NCBI RefSeq assembly: GCF_002355595.1
Contig: NZ_AP017422.1
Location: forward strand, 2,046,001 to 2,110,000
Source: Filimonas lacunae
GTDB lineage: Bacteria > Bacteroidota > Bacteroidia > Chitinophagales > Chitinophagaceae
Direction: 5' to 3'
DNA: 64,000 nucleotides
Under the pieces are notes generated by a model. That model searched no databases. It had not been told where the DNA came from and saw nothing but the letters and a program-made list of their open reading frames with translations. Positions within the stretch are counted from its first letter, which is position 1; every line of letters starts with the position of its first letter. The position numbers were made by a program, and so were the translations under genes. Positions 33,329 through 43,137 of this stretch are shown one piece after another.

Positions 33329-34666
33329 ATGTATGCAATAGTGGATATAGAAACAACCGGCAGTCACGCAGCAGATAATGGCATTACAGAAATTGCCATT
33401 GTACTGCACGACGGCGAGAAAATAGAAGGCCGGTTTAGCACGTTGGTGAACCCACTGGTTGCCATACCCCCGTATGTGGTTAGCCTTACTGGCATTACCA
33501 ATAACATGGTAGCCACGGCGCCTTTATTCAAAGACATTGCACCCAACGTACATCGCTTATTGCAGGGACGCATATTTGTAGCGCACAACGTAAACTTCGA
33601 TTATTCTTTTATCCGGCATCATTTACAGGCAGTAGGTTTGCACTGGCAGGCACGTAAACTGTGTACGCTACGCCTGGCAAGGGCGGCCTTTCCCGGTTTG
33701 CCTAAATACGGACTGGGGCATATTTGCCGCTCGCTGGACATACCGGTTACCGACAGGCACCGCGCTACTGGTGATGCCGATGCTACTACTATTTTGCTGG
33801 AAAAAATAATGGTAAAAGGGGGGGAGAAGCTGATAAAAGAGTTTTTGAAAAAGGAAGCCAAAGAGCAGATTTTACCTCCCAACCTGCCACAGGATCATGT
33901 AAAAAGTCTTCCCAACACACCAGGGGTATATTACTTCCACGACAGCAAAGGCACTGTTATCTATGTGGGGAAAGCCAAAATGTTGCGCAAAAGGGTAGTA
34001 AGTCATTTTACCGGATTGGATACCGGTAAAAAGCGCCAGAGCTTTTTGCGTGATATCTACAGCATTACGTTTAAAGAAACGCCCACCGAGCTCACCGCTT
34101 CTATATTGGAAAGTGTGGAAATAAAAAGGTTGTGGCCTGTTCACAACGTAAGTCAGAAGAATGCAGAAAAGCTGTTTGGCATCTACCTGTTTGAAGATGG
34201 CAGGGGCTACCTGCGCCTGGCTATAGATAAAAAGCGCAAGCTGCTGGAACCACTGGTGTCGTTTAACATACTCAGCGATGCCCACCGATATTTATGGAAG
34301 CTGGTAAAAGATTTTCAGCTGGATGCCGCCTGCTGTTTCCTCGATAAATCGGTAAAAGAAATCTCTCTTACCGAAACGCCGGCTGAATACAATGCCAAAG
34401 TGCAAAAAGCAGTGCTGCAAATGCAGGAAGAAAAAGGAACCTATGCTATTATCGAAACCTGCGACACGGGTAATGATGTATCCTGTATTTTGGTAGAAAA
34501 AGGCCGTTTCTTTGGTATGGGCCTGCTACCCGAAAAGGCAAACCCTTTTGAAATAGAACATATCCGCGGGCATATGACACCTTACCCAGAGAATGAGGTG
34601 TTGAAAAATATGTTGCGTAGTTATTCCGAAAAATACCCTTCGCGGGTGTTGCAACTGGGGGCGTAA
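33329..34666 (+). CDS. DnaQ-like 3'-5' exonuclease fused to a GIY-YIG (UvrC/Cho-type) nuclease
   Basis: 445 residues. The DEDDh exonuclease domain (1-170) shows ExoI VDIETTGS (D6, E8), Exo[14 protein letters not shown] and Exo[13 protein letters not shown]. The GIY-YIG domain (about 193-275) shows [20 protein letters not shown]. The remaining 170 residues have no family I recognise. This pairing is common in Bacteroidota and in actinobacterial Cho/epsilon fusions; the protein probably trims and incises damaged DNA. Its stop is two bases from that of the convergent AsmA-like gene. Confidence 0.9.
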   Translation: MYAIVDIETTGSHAADNGITEIAIVLHDGEKIEGRFSTLVNPLVAIPPYVVSLTGITNNMVATAPLFKDIAPNVHRLLQGRIFVAHNVNFDYSFIRHHLQAVGLHWQARKLCTLRLARAAFPGLPKYGLGHICRSLDIPVTDRHRATGDADATTILLEKIMVKGGEKLIKEFLKKEAKEQILPPNLPQDHVKSLPNTPGVYYFHDSKGTVIYVGKAKMLRKRVVSHFTGLDTGKKRQSFLRDIYSITFKETPTELTASILESVEIKRLWPVHNVSQKNAEKLFGIYLFEDGRGYLRLAIDKKRKLLEPLVSFNILSDAHRYLWKLVKDFQLDAACCFLDKSVKEISLTETPAEYNAKVQKAVLQMQEEKGTYAIIETCDTGNDVSCILVEKGRFFGMGLLPEKANPFEIEHIRGHMTPYPENEVLKNMLRSYSEKYPSRVLQLGA

Positions 34667-34668
34667 CA

Positions 34669-36324
34669 TTAATCCCCCTTTACCGTAGCCACCACTCCTG
34701 TCATAATAGTCTTCCATAACAGGTTAAAGAATGATTTTTCCGGTGCACGCTCAAAATAAGCATGCTTAGCTACCAGTGCATCGCCTTTTTTAGGGTTTTC
34801 TTTCTGGAAAATGAAAGTTTTAGCTATAAAATTCATTAATCCTTTCTTTTTTAACTCCCCATCCTCATCACCCTTTTTCAAAATAGACACTTCCAGGTTA
34901 TCATAAGCTACCTTAATGTCACCGTTGGCATGAGCGTTATTGCCCTTAATGAATGCGCTGAACTGCTTTATATTGGCTTTTTTTACCTCAAACAACCCTA
35001 GCGGAACAGTAGCTTTATTCAGGCTGGTTCCATCCATTTTACCCATATCCACGGTTACGGTAAACAGGCCATCTTTCAAATGGGCCATATCAAATTTCCA
35101 GGTGGTTTTTAACTCTCCATCATCCATAAAACGGGCTTCAGCATTTACCTCAAAAGTGGGGTTAGCTGCTATTTTTTCCGGCCGGTTGGTAATATTGGTT
35201 AAAGTGCCATTCACATGTGTAAACTGAATGGTGCCCATCTGGCCAGACTTGGGATTAAACTCTTTATACAATACCTCAAAATTGTGCAGGGCTACCTTTT
35301 CTATAAACAAGGGAATAGGAATATTGCCTATGTTCTGATGCGGGTAATGGCCAGTTTTATTTTGTCCGCTGCCCGGCAGGGCCTTATCACTGTAAAGCTC
35401 TACTTCTCCTTTATAAATGTCTACATGGCCGGTTGTGATCGCTTGTCCGGACAATAATCCCCACCAGTCTGCGTCTTTTATAGTTGCAGTGGCTGCCTGC
35501 AAGTCGTACCGGTCTTTACGGAATTGAAGTTTTTTGCTGAAAGCGGCTTTATTGCCGATAGGCTTCATCGAAATACCCCATAGCTTAACGCTTTTGGTAA
35601 CAGTTTCAATGTTTAAAGAATCTATATTAAACCGGTACAGGTTGTCGGCCGTGCTCAGGTTATAATCCTTTAAAAATATACTCGCATCACTGGCATATAA
35701 AAAACGGGAGGCATCGTTTTGCGTAGTATCATTAAACAGGATATCCTTAAAGCGAAAAGTGAGGTCTTTTAAATGCACCTCTTTGTTTTTATTATCCATG
35801 TCGTAATAATCTACAGCAACGTGCTGCGCTTCTGCATTACTTAGTTTAAATGATTCCAGTTGTTTACTCAGGCGTTGATAAAGTGTAGTAGTATCCTTTA
35901 CCTGGTTATAACCTCTTTTTTTATGGTACATCTGTATTTGCGGATCGCGCAGATATAAAGCCTGCAAATCAATATGTTTTTTGTCCAGCAAGTCAAGCGG
36001 ACTAATCCCCTTTATTTCCAGGGCTTTTAATGAGATGGAAAATATATCGTCCGGGGCTTTCTGTTGCTGTTCCAGTAGTTGTAAACGGCTACTGTCGGGT
36101 ATCAGGTGTGCATTAATGACGGTAAGGGTAGAATTGATCACATCTACCTCTATTTTATCCATAGTTAACCGGTACAAGCTGTCAGATCCGGTTTTTACCA
36201 GTTCCTGTAGCTTGTCTTTGATCATGGGTTCAAAATCTTTGCTTTTACGGGTGGTCAGGTAAATAACAATTCCGGTAGCAATTACTAATATAATAATGCT
36301 GATGGTCCAGATGATTTTTCTCAT
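34669..36324 (-). CDS. AsmA-like membrane-anchored protein
   Basis: 551 residues. An N-terminal anchor (4-24, IIWTISIIILVIATGIVIYL) is followed by a long beta-rich periplasmic region with the repeated pattern of AsmA/DUF748 proteins (LTMDKIEVDVINSTLTVINA, LKALEIKGISPLDLLDKKHI, LQALYLRDPQIQMYHK, VTVDMGKMDGTSL). AsmA-like proteins are thought to bridge inner and outer membrane for lipid movement. This family member is divergent, so the assignment rests on architecture rather than a precise match. Divergent from tex, convergent with the exonuclease gene. Confidence 0.65.
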   Translation of the reverse strand: MRKIIWTISIIILVIATGIVIYLTTRKSKDFEPMIKDKLQELVKTGSDSLYRLTMDKIEVDVINSTLTVINAHLIPDSSRLQLLEQQQKAPDDIFSISLKALEIKGISPLDLLDKKHIDLQALYLRDPQIQMYHKKRGYNQVKDTTTLYQRLSKQLESFKLSNAEAQHVAVDYYDMDNKNKEVHLKDLTFRFKDILFNDTTQNDASRFLYASDASIFLKDYNLSTADNLYRFNIDSLNIETVTKSVKLWGISMKPIGNKAAFSKKLQFRKDRYDLQAATATIKDADWWGLLSGQAITTGHVDIYKGEVELYSDKALPGSGQNKTGHYPHQNIGNIPIPLFIEKVALHNFEVLYKEFNPKSGQMGTIQFTHVNGTLTNITNRPEKIAANPTFEVNAEARFMDDGELKTTWKFDMAHLKDGLFTVTVDMGKMDGTSLNKATVPLGLFEVKKANIKQFSAFIKGNNAHANGDIKVAYDNLEVSILKKGDEDGELKKKGLMNFIAKTFIFQKENPKKGDALVAKHAYFERAPEKSFFNLLWKTIMTGVVATVKGD

Positions 36325-36510
36325 GGGTTCGGTTTTTATGCTTTTTGCAGGCTATATGATGATATTCGGTTCTTTACTATCTTATAACAATTACCAGGCC
36401 CACAAAGGCCATTTCACTAATAAGCCAACTAACTTACAAATCATATACCGTTAAAACCTGCAAAGCCATCCCAATCTTCTAATTTTTACTAAATACTTTA
36501 GAATTCTCGC

Positions 36511-36518
36511 TATATTCG
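36511..36518 (+). promoter_or_regulatory. -7 box TATATTCG for tex
   Basis: TAnnTTCG match 21 bases before the ATG at 36540. Confidence 0.5.
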
Positions 36519-36539
36519 CACCCCTTTTAAAGAAGTTAT

Positions 36540-38816
36540 ATGTTAGAATTTGCCCAAAGTATAGCCGCGAAATTGAATCTGCGTATTCAGCAGGTAGAAG
36601 CTGTACTTGCCCTTTTTGCCGAAGGTGCTACTGTTCCCTTTATTGCCCGTTACCGGAAAGATAAAACCGGTGCTTTGGATGAAGTACAGATAGTGCAGAT
36701 ACAGGATGAAGCGAAGTTTTTGAAGGAATTTACCGAGCGTAAAACCACCATTGAAAAAACAATTACCGAGCAGGGTAAAATGACCGAAGCCCTGCAGGAG
36801 AAAATAAACAAGGCTATCACGCTGGCCGAACTGGAAGATATTTACCTGCCCTACAAACCCAAACGCAAAACCAAAGCACAAACCGCCCGCGAAAACGGAC
36901 TGGAGCCGCTGGCTTTATTGCTGTTAGAGCAAAAAGAAGGCGACCCTGCCGATGTGCTGGAAAGCTATCTGAACGATAAGGTAACTTCTGGTGATGATGC
37001 TTTACAGGGAGCCAGGGACATTATTGCAGAAATGGTGAATGAAGATGCGGTGGTTCGTGCCAAAACGCGTAAACTGTTTGAAGATACTGCCACTATTCAA
37101 AGCAAAGTGTTACCCGAAAAAGAAACCGAAGGCGTTAAATACAAAGACTACTTTGACTTTTCCGAGCCTATCCATAAAGTGCCTTCTCACCGTATCCTGG
37201 CTATCCTGCGCGGGTTCCTGGAAGGGTTTTTACGGGTATCTATTTCCCCGGTAGAAGAAGATGCAATAGAACCTATTGAAGAGATCTATGTAAAAGGGTT
37301 AACGCCTTCTTCCACACATATCCGCAAAGCGATTAAAGACTCTTACCGCCGCCTGTTACAGCCCAGCCTGGAAAGCGAATTCCGTAACATATTAAAGCAC
37401 AAAGGCGACGAAGAAGCGATTAACGTGTTTGCCGAAAACCTGCGCCAGCTGTTGTTAAGTGCCCCACTGGGCAGCAAGCGCATACTGGCCCTTGACCCCG
37501 GGTACCGTACCGGTTGTAAAGTAGTGTGCCTGGACGAAAAAGGCGAACTGCAATACAACGATGTTATCTATATACACGAAGCCAACCGTTTATACGACGC
37601 AGAGCATAAGATAAGAGAGTTGGTGGCCCGTTACAACATACAGGTATTTGCTATTGGCGATGGCACTGCCGGAAGGGAAACTGAACAGTTTATTAAAAAG
37701 CTGGGCTTAAACCTGCCGGTGTTCCTGGTAAATGAAGATGGCGCTTCTGTATACTCTGCTTCAGAAACAGCGAGGGAAGAATTTCCCGATCAGGATGTAA
37801 CTGTTCGTGGCTCGGTAAGCATTGGCCGTCGTTTGATGGACCCGCTGGCCGAACTGGTAAAAATTGATCCTAAAAGCATTGGAGTAGGGCAGTATCAGCA
37901 CGATGTAAACCAGTTTCGCTTAAAAGAAAAGCTGGATCAAACCGTGGTAAGCTGCGTAAACGCCGTGGGTGTTAACCTTAACACCGCCAGCAAGCATCTG
38001 TTAAGCTATGTGAGTGGTATTGGCCCCACGCTGGCAGATAACATTGTAAAGCACCGCAGCGAAATAGGACGTTTCAGCTCCCGCCAGGAGTTATTAAAAG
38101 TGCCGCGTTTGGGTGGTAAAGCCTTTGAACAATGTGCCGGTTTCTTACGCATACAGGAAGGCAAGCATGTGCTGGACGCCAGTGCAGTACACCCCGAAGC
38201 CTACCCGCTGGTAGAAAAAATGGCGGCAGATTTACAAACTGATGTAAGCGCACTGATTGGCAACGAAAAACTGATTAACAGCATTGATATTAAAAAGTAT
38301 GTAACCGAGCAGTTTGGTGAACATACCGTTCGAGATATTCTGAACGAATTAAAGAAACCAGGATTAGATCCACGTAGCGAACTGGAGCAATTTGAATATG
38401 CCAGCATTTACAAAATTGAAGATGTAAACGTAGGGATGGTGGTGCCTGGTGTGGTAACCAACATCACCCGCTTTGGTGCTTTTGTTGACATTGGCGTAAA
38501 GCAGGATGGCCTGGTGCATGTAAGCGAAATCTCGCACAAGTACATCACCGACCCTGGCGAAGCGTTGAAGCTGAACCAGAAAGTGCAGGTGAAAGTGCTG
38601 GAAGTAGATGTGGCCCGCAAACGTATTGCGCTGTCTATCAAACAAACAGAAGAAGCGCCTGCACGTGGCGGTGGCAACAACAGTGGTGGTAATCGCAAAC
38701 CAGGTAATAATACCAACGATAAACCACGTGCCAATAACACTAAAAAAGAAGAAGATTTAAGCGGCCTGAGTGTAAATGACGCACTGGCTATGCTAAAGAA
38801 GAAGTTTGGTAAATAA
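36540..38816 (+). CDS. tex: Tex family RNA-binding transcription accessory protein
   Basis: 758 residues. Domain order is that of Tex: N-terminal helical region (FIARYRKDKTGALDEVQIVQ, ELEDIYLPYKPKRKTKA), YqgF-like RNase H fold (ILALDPGYRTGCKVVCLDEK), helix-hairpin-helix pair (VGVNLNTASKHLLSYVSGIG), and C-terminal S1 domain (VGMVVPGVVTNITRFGAFVD). The last 60 residues carry a Gly/Asn/Arg-rich tail (GGGNNSGGNRKPGNNTN) before a short conserved end. Cytosolic, nucleic-acid binding. Confidence 0.95.
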   Translation: MLEFAQSIAAKLNLRIQQVEAVLALFAEGATVPFIARYRKDKTGALDEVQIVQIQDEAKFLKEFTERKTTIEKTITEQGKMTEALQEKINKAITLAELEDIYLPYKPKRKTKAQTARENGLEPLALLLLEQKEGDPADVLESYLNDKVTSGDDALQGARDIIAEMVNEDAVVRAKTRKLFEDTATIQSKVLPEKETEGVKYKDYFDFSEPIHKVPSHRILAILRGFLEGFLRVSISPVEEDAIEPIEEIYVKGLTPSSTHIRKAIKDSYRRLLQPSLESEFRNILKHKGDEEAINVFAENLRQLLLSAPLGSKRILALDPGYRTGCKVVCLDEKGELQYNDVIYIHEANRLYDAEHKIRELVARYNIQVFAIGDGTAGRETEQFIKKLGLNLPVFLVNEDGASVYSASETAREEFPDQDVTVRGSVSIGRRLMDPLAELVKIDPKSIGVGQYQHDVNQFRLKEKLDQTVVSCVNAVGVNLNTASKHLLSYVSGIGPTLADNIVKHRSEIGRFSSRQELLKVPRLGGKAFEQCAGFLRIQEGKHVLDASAVHPEAYPLVEKMAADLQTDVSALIGNEKLINSIDIKKYVTEQFGEHTVRDILNELKKPGLDPRSELEQFEYASIYKIEDVNVGMVVPGVVTNITRFGAFVDIGVKQDGLVHVSEISHKYITDPGEALKLNQKVQVKVLEVDVARKRIALSIKQTEEAPARGGGNNSGGNRKPGNNTNDKPRANNTKKEEDLSGLSVNDALAMLKKKFGK

Positions 38817-38835
38817 TAGTTACCTCATTTAAGGT

Positions 38836-38881
38836 AAAAAGCGTTATTTGTTGTGATATTAATGACAGGTAACGCTTTTTT
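38836..38881 (+). terminator. Intrinsic terminator after tex
   Basis: Eleven-bp perfect stem (38836-38846 with 38870-38880) with a 23-base loop, ending in a T-run. Confidence 0.65.
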
Positions 38882-38895
38882 ATATATTAAATATC

Positions 38896-38903
38896 TACAT
38901 TGC
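38896..38903 (+). promoter_or_regulatory. -7-like box TACATTGC for the CHU_C gene
   Basis: TAnnTTGC variant, 38 bases before the ATG at 38942. Confidence 0.3.
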
Positions 38904-38941
38904 GAAAAAGTCCGGTGACCCTACACTCTAAATACAATGTA

Positions 38942-41900
38942 ATGCGGACTTTGTTCTATATCATCACTATTCTGCTTATCAACCTGTTGACTGCTTTTAA
39001 CAGTGAAGCGCAAACGGTTACCTGTAAAGATTCGGCGTTCAGGAAAGCGTATTCGGTAACCAATGAAGCCATACGAGGTATACACCACGCCACCCTTCCC
39101 AATGATGTAACATTAATTACAGGCTCTTATACGGCGGCAGGTGCTGCTGTTAGCCAGGGAATGGCTATGTTGTTGAATGCAGGGGGAAACATACAAACAG
39201 CTTTAACACAGGCGCTTAATGGTACTACAACCAGTTTAGCCTGGGAAATGGGCGTACCACTGAAAGACGGAGGTATCCTTTTGGAAGGCAGTCCTTTTAT
39301 TGCTGTACCGGTAGCAGGAGGAAGTGATAATATGGTGCTTGCCAAAACAGATGCCTCTTTAAACCTGCAATGGGCAAAAAGTTATACCATAAATCCGGCT
39401 CTATATGGCACAATTAACAACCAGATACCTGGTATCGTTACTCACTTTGTTACTCAGATAGATAATGGCGATTTTATTTTAGCCTACAGCTTTTTAAGCA
39501 ATTTTAGCCCGGCATATACGGGTGTTTTCAATAGTATAGCACGCATTAATGGCACAACTGGTGATATTATATGGAGTAAAGATTTCATGTCATCCACTCA
39601 GGCATGGGGATACACGTGTGGTGTGTTTCAACAAGGTAACTCACTGGAAGTGCTGGGGTTCATGGAAGTAGAGCCCGATATTGTGAATAGCGATATTCGT
39701 GCTGTGTATGCAATGAAGCTTGCTTTATCAGATGGTACAATAGAGATAATGAAACGTCATCGTTTCAGCAATATTCATTACTCTGGTTATCATTATAATT
39801 TCAACCAGTTCAGGGCGCGAAAAACCACTAATGGATATGAATTATATGGTGAACTATTTGAAGATGCCGCTTCCGGTTTAAGTAATCGTGGTTTTATGAA
39901 TGTACAATTAGATGACAATTGTAACGTTGTTGTGGCCAGGGCATGGGATAACGACTATACAGCCTTAACAGAACTTCATGAAACATTGATAGATACAGTG
40001 GGGAATATTATTTTCCTGTCGCCCGGCAATACAGGTACTCTGTATAGTATATATGCTACCACCGGATCTGCCAAAAGAACCAGGATGCTAAACATTCAGG
40101 GCGCCGCCAACGATCTCACTGGAATGGGATGGGGCAGTCGCATTGCTTTTAAAAGTAACGCGATTACAACAGTTATGTGTAATAACACGAGTAGTGGATT
40201 ATCAGTAATAGAATTGGCGCAGCTAACACCAGCAGATACCGTTACAGGTTGTACGGGCAAGGAAATGCCGTCCTATAATATGGAATTGCCTTTTGGTTTT
40301 ATTGATGATAGCCATGGCTGGGATATGGTAAATGATAATGGTTTGGTGGCTTCTCCGGTTACGCTAACGGTGGCATCTTTACCTGTACAGGAAACGGATG
40401 TATGTAAAACAATTACAACCTGCACAGGCATTCATATCAGTGGGGAAGATTCTATCTGCGCCCCCGCTGCATTAACAGCACAATATACAGGGCGTACTAC
40501 CGGCGTATGTGCCAAAGTCATCTGGCAAACCAATACCAGCCCATATGCTACGCTACAAACCTTAACCGATTCAACAGTAAGTATACAATATACAGCCCCT
40601 GATACGGGAAGTGTTTCGCTGAAGTTATATGCAGTAGCAGGTGGATGCGGCGTAGTGCAGGATTCATTGGAAATACGGCTTTTTGCTAAAGCAAAGCCTG
40701 TATCTGATAAAACCTTCCTCTGTGTAAACGACAGCGCCCTGTTAACTCCGGGGCATTGGTTTCAAACCTACTTGTGGCAGGATGGCTTTGCCGATTCGGT
40801 ATACAAAGCCAGGCTAGCCGGTGCGTACCAGGTAAAAGTCACTTCCTGGTGTAATACAGATGAAACGGTGGCCTTCACTATCAACGGCAATACCAGCAAA
40901 GTAAGCCTGGGCAACGACACCCAAAAATGCAACAACGATAGCCTTGCTCTTACCGCCACACCAGGCTATAGCAGTTATAACTGGTTAAACACTTACCACC
41001 TGTTATCAACCGGTGGTAACACTGTAAAAGTATTTCCCGATAAAGACACTGCCTATATTGTAGAAGCCCGAACCACCGATGGCTGCATCACATTAGATAC
41101 TGTGCAGGTTGCGGTATTGCTATCACCTGCCATTACTTTAGGCAACGATACCAGTTTTTGCACCGGCCAGAAAGTGGTGTTAAATGCAGGCAACGTTTTT
41201 AATAGTTTTCAATGGAGCACAGGCGCCACCACCCCAATAATAGAAGCAACCGCAGCTGGCAGTTACCAGGTAAAAGCGCAATATAGTAATGGCTGTTTTT
41301 CGGCCGATACATTGGTAGTAAATACAGTATATGCCCTGCCTGTGTTGCATATGCCGGATAAATTGATAGTATGCCGCCAGCAGAATGATGTGTTGCAGCC
41401 AGGCGCTGGTTTTGTTACCTACGAATGGCAGGATGGTAGTAGCGCCGCTACCTACCTGGTTACACAGCCCGGCAATTACTGGGTGAAGGTTACTGATGCA
41501 CATGCATGTGAAACCACAGGAACTACTGCCGTTACCCGGGTAGCAGATAAGCCGGGTAACTTTATTGATACCGATACGGCAATGTGCACTTATGCATCTG
41601 TGGTATTACAACCCTATACCACCTTTAGTAGTTATGTATGGAGTACAGGAGCAACACAGCCATCCATCACCGTAAACCAGCCGGGTAGTTATACTTTACA
41701 GGTTACGGACACCAATGGATGCATAGGAGAAGAAGTGGTAGTTGTTTCTGCCAAAGCATGCGCTAACAGCATTTATTTCCCCTCTGCATTCACTCCCGAT
41801 GGCAATGGCAAAAACGATCAGTTTAAACCGCTGGTAACCGGGGCTATACTCAAATATCATTTCTCTATCTACAACAGGTGGGGCCAGTGCATTTTCAATA

Positions 41901-42040
41901 CCGATAATCCCGCTAATAGCTGGAATGGTTTCTACAAAAGTAAATCGCAGGAAGTGGGTAACTATGTATGGATGTGTAGCTACCAGTTTGCCGGAGAAAA
42001 AGAAAAAGTGGAAAAAGGTTCCGTGGTATTGATTCGATAA
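38942..42040 (+). CDS. Large secreted protein with gliding-motility C-terminal (CHU_C) domain
   Basis: 1032 residues from ATG 38942; the in-frame TTG at 38900 lies inside the promoter candidate. A signal peptide (MRTLFYIITILLINLLTAFN, cleavage after SEAQ) is followed by a beta-propeller-like region to about 480 (ARINGTTGDIIWSKDFMSST), several Cys- and Thr-rich Ig/PKD-like repeats (LGNDTQKCNNDSLALT, LGNDTSFCTGQKVVLNAGN, YVWSTGATQPSITVNQPGSY), and the C-terminal CHU_C domain (YFPSAFTPDGNGKNDQFKPL, FSIYNRWGQCIF). That domain is a type B signal for the type IX secretion system. Probably a surface adhesin; ligand unknown. Confidence 0.9.
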   Translation: MRTLFYIITILLINLLTAFNSEAQTVTCKDSAFRKAYSVTNEAIRGIHHATLPNDVTLITGSYTAAGAAVSQGMAMLLNAGGNIQTALTQALNGTTTSLAWEMGVPLKDGGILLEGSPFIAVPVAGGSDNMVLAKTDASLNLQWAKSYTINPALYGTINNQIPGIVTHFVTQIDNGDFILAYSFLSNFSPAYTGVFNSIARINGTTGDIIWSKDFMSSTQAWGYTCGVFQQGNSLEVLGFMEVEPDIVNSDIRAVYAMKLALSDGTIEIMKRHRFSNIHYSGYHYNFNQFRARKTTNGYELYGELFEDAASGLSNRGFMNVQLDDNCNVVVARAWDNDYTALTELHETLIDTVGNIIFLSPGNTGTLYSIYATTGSAKRTRMLNIQGAANDLTGMGWGSRIAFKSNAITTVMCNNTSSGLSVIELAQLTPADTVTGCTGKEMPSYNMELPFGFIDDSHGWDMVNDNGLVASPVTLTVASLPVQETDVCKTITTCTGIHISGEDSICAPAALTAQYTGRTTGVCAKVIWQTNTSPYATLQTLTDSTVSIQYTAPDTGSVSLKLYAVAGGCGVVQDSLEIRLFAKAKPVSDKTFLCVNDSALLTPGHWFQTYLWQDGFADSVYKARLAGAYQVKVTSWCNTDETVAFTINGNTSKVSLGNDTQKCNNDSLALTATPGYSSYNWLNTYHLLSTGGNTVKVFPDKDTAYIVEARTTDGCITLDTVQVAVLLSPAITLGNDTSFCTGQKVVLNAGNVFNSFQWSTGATTPIIEATAAGSYQVKAQYSNGCFSADTLVVNTVYALPVLHMPDKLIVCRQQNDVLQPGAGFVTYEWQDGSSAATYLVTQPGNYWVKVTDAHACETTGTTAVTRVADKPGNFIDTDTAMCTYASVVLQPYTTFSSYVWSTGATQPSITVNQPGSYTLQVTDTNGCIGEEVVVVSAKACANSIYFPSAFTPDGNGKNDQFKPLVTGAILKYHFSIYNRWGQCIFNTDNPANSWNGFYKSKSQEVGNYVWMCSYQFAGEKEKVEKGSVVLIR

Positions 42041-42043
42041 TGG

Positions 42044-43057
42044 TTACTTTTTCAGCACCCGCATATGCGTGGTCTTCTCCTGGTACTTACCCTTATTGGC
42101 ATCGCTGATGATGATAAACTTATTTTTATACAATACAATACCTTCCCAGTTGTAACCGTCGTAGCCAATCTCTTTTACCGGGGTCCAGCTTAGCGTATGA
42201 TTGCTTAGTTGCATTTGCAGAATGCGGCCATAGCAGTTGCCTTTGTTTTTTACATTGGTAAAGGCGCTGCTATCTGCTACGGGTAAAGGTGTGTTTTTAT
42301 TGCAGGCAAAGTAATCGTTGTATTCACCTGCCCACCAGAAATTGATGGCGTACATATTGCCATCGGCAGCAGTGTATACATCGGTGATTCTGAAAGGCAC
42401 CGGCTCCTGAATATATACCGGTTGTATAGTGTTGTTTTGCAAAGATGTGTCAACCAAAAACGCAACGGGCGTTTTTTGCACATTAGCCACATTGGTAAAT
42501 TCAAACACGGCCAACAGCTTACCGCTGGCAGGGTGGTAAGTAAGGCTTTCAAAACCTGCGTTGTCAACAATATTGCCATCGCATTTTACTTTGGCAATGC
42601 CCTGAATAAAACGCGCATCTAAAGCAATAGTATCCTTATGCAGGTAGCCTTTAATAAGATAACAGCTATCAGCACTTTCGTCCGTTTCAATACTGAAAAA
42701 AATGGTATTACCCACAGCGTTAGCTGCTTCAAAGCCTTGGTATATTTTCCCCTTGCTGTTAATAGCAGATAAAACAGGGGAGAGGTGAGTAATAGTAACA
42801 GTGGTAAAATTGCGTTGTTTCAGCGTCTTTTTACCTGCAGCCTTTTTAGCGTCAAGGCAGGCTTTAACAGTGTAAGTGTTGTTGTCAAGCGGGTATTGTG
42901 GCACCAGTAACAGTTTTTTGCCCACCATAGCCAGCGCAGAATATTCCTGTACGGGGTTGGCTATGGCATTATCCAGTATTACATCGTTTTGTGCCATTGC
43001 GGCAACAGATAATGCCATGGAAATACACAGGGTAAACGCTTTTAATACAGTACGCAT
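42044..43057 (-). CDS. Exported phytase-like/esterase-like propeller protein
   Basis: 337 residues. Signal peptide MRTVLKAFTLCISMALSVAA with cleavage after AMAQ. The blocks NAGFESLTYHPASGKLLAVF and YNWEGIVLYKNKFIIISDAN resemble the N/G-EGI... ISD motifs of the phytase-like (esterase-like) beta-propeller family. Catalysis has not been shown for most members, so only a propeller-fold exported protein is claimed. Its stop is three bases from that of the convergent CHU_C gene. Confidence 0.6.
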   Translation of the reverse strand: MRTVLKAFTLCISMALSVAAMAQNDVILDNAIANPVQEYSALAMVGKKLLLVPQYPLDNNTYTVKACLDAKKAAGKKTLKQRNFTTVTITHLSPVLSAINSKGKIYQGFEAANAVGNTIFFSIETDESADSCYLIKGYLHKDTIALDARFIQGIAKVKCDGNIVDNAGFESLTYHPASGKLLAVFEFTNVANVQKTPVAFLVDTSLQNNTIQPVYIQEPVPFRITDVYTAADGNMYAINFWWAGEYNDYFACNKNTPLPVADSSAFTNVKNKGNCYGRILQMQLSNHTLSWTPVKEIGYDGYNWEGIVLYKNKFIIISDANKGKYQEKTTHMRVLKK

Positions 43058-43082
43058 GCTTCAAAAGTAGGCAGAAATTATA

Positions 43083-43111
43083 ACGGCCCGCCAAAAAAGA
43101 GAGCGGGTCGT
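43083..43111 (-). terminator. GC-rich hairpin after the DUF1501 gene
   Basis: Nine-bp stem (43083-43091 with 43103-43111, one G-U pair) downstream of the DUF1501 stop on the minus strand. It has no good U-run, so it could be a weak terminator or an RNA-stabilising hairpin. Confidence 0.35.
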
Positions 43112-43137
43112 TGTTTTATAATACTGTTTTAATACCA

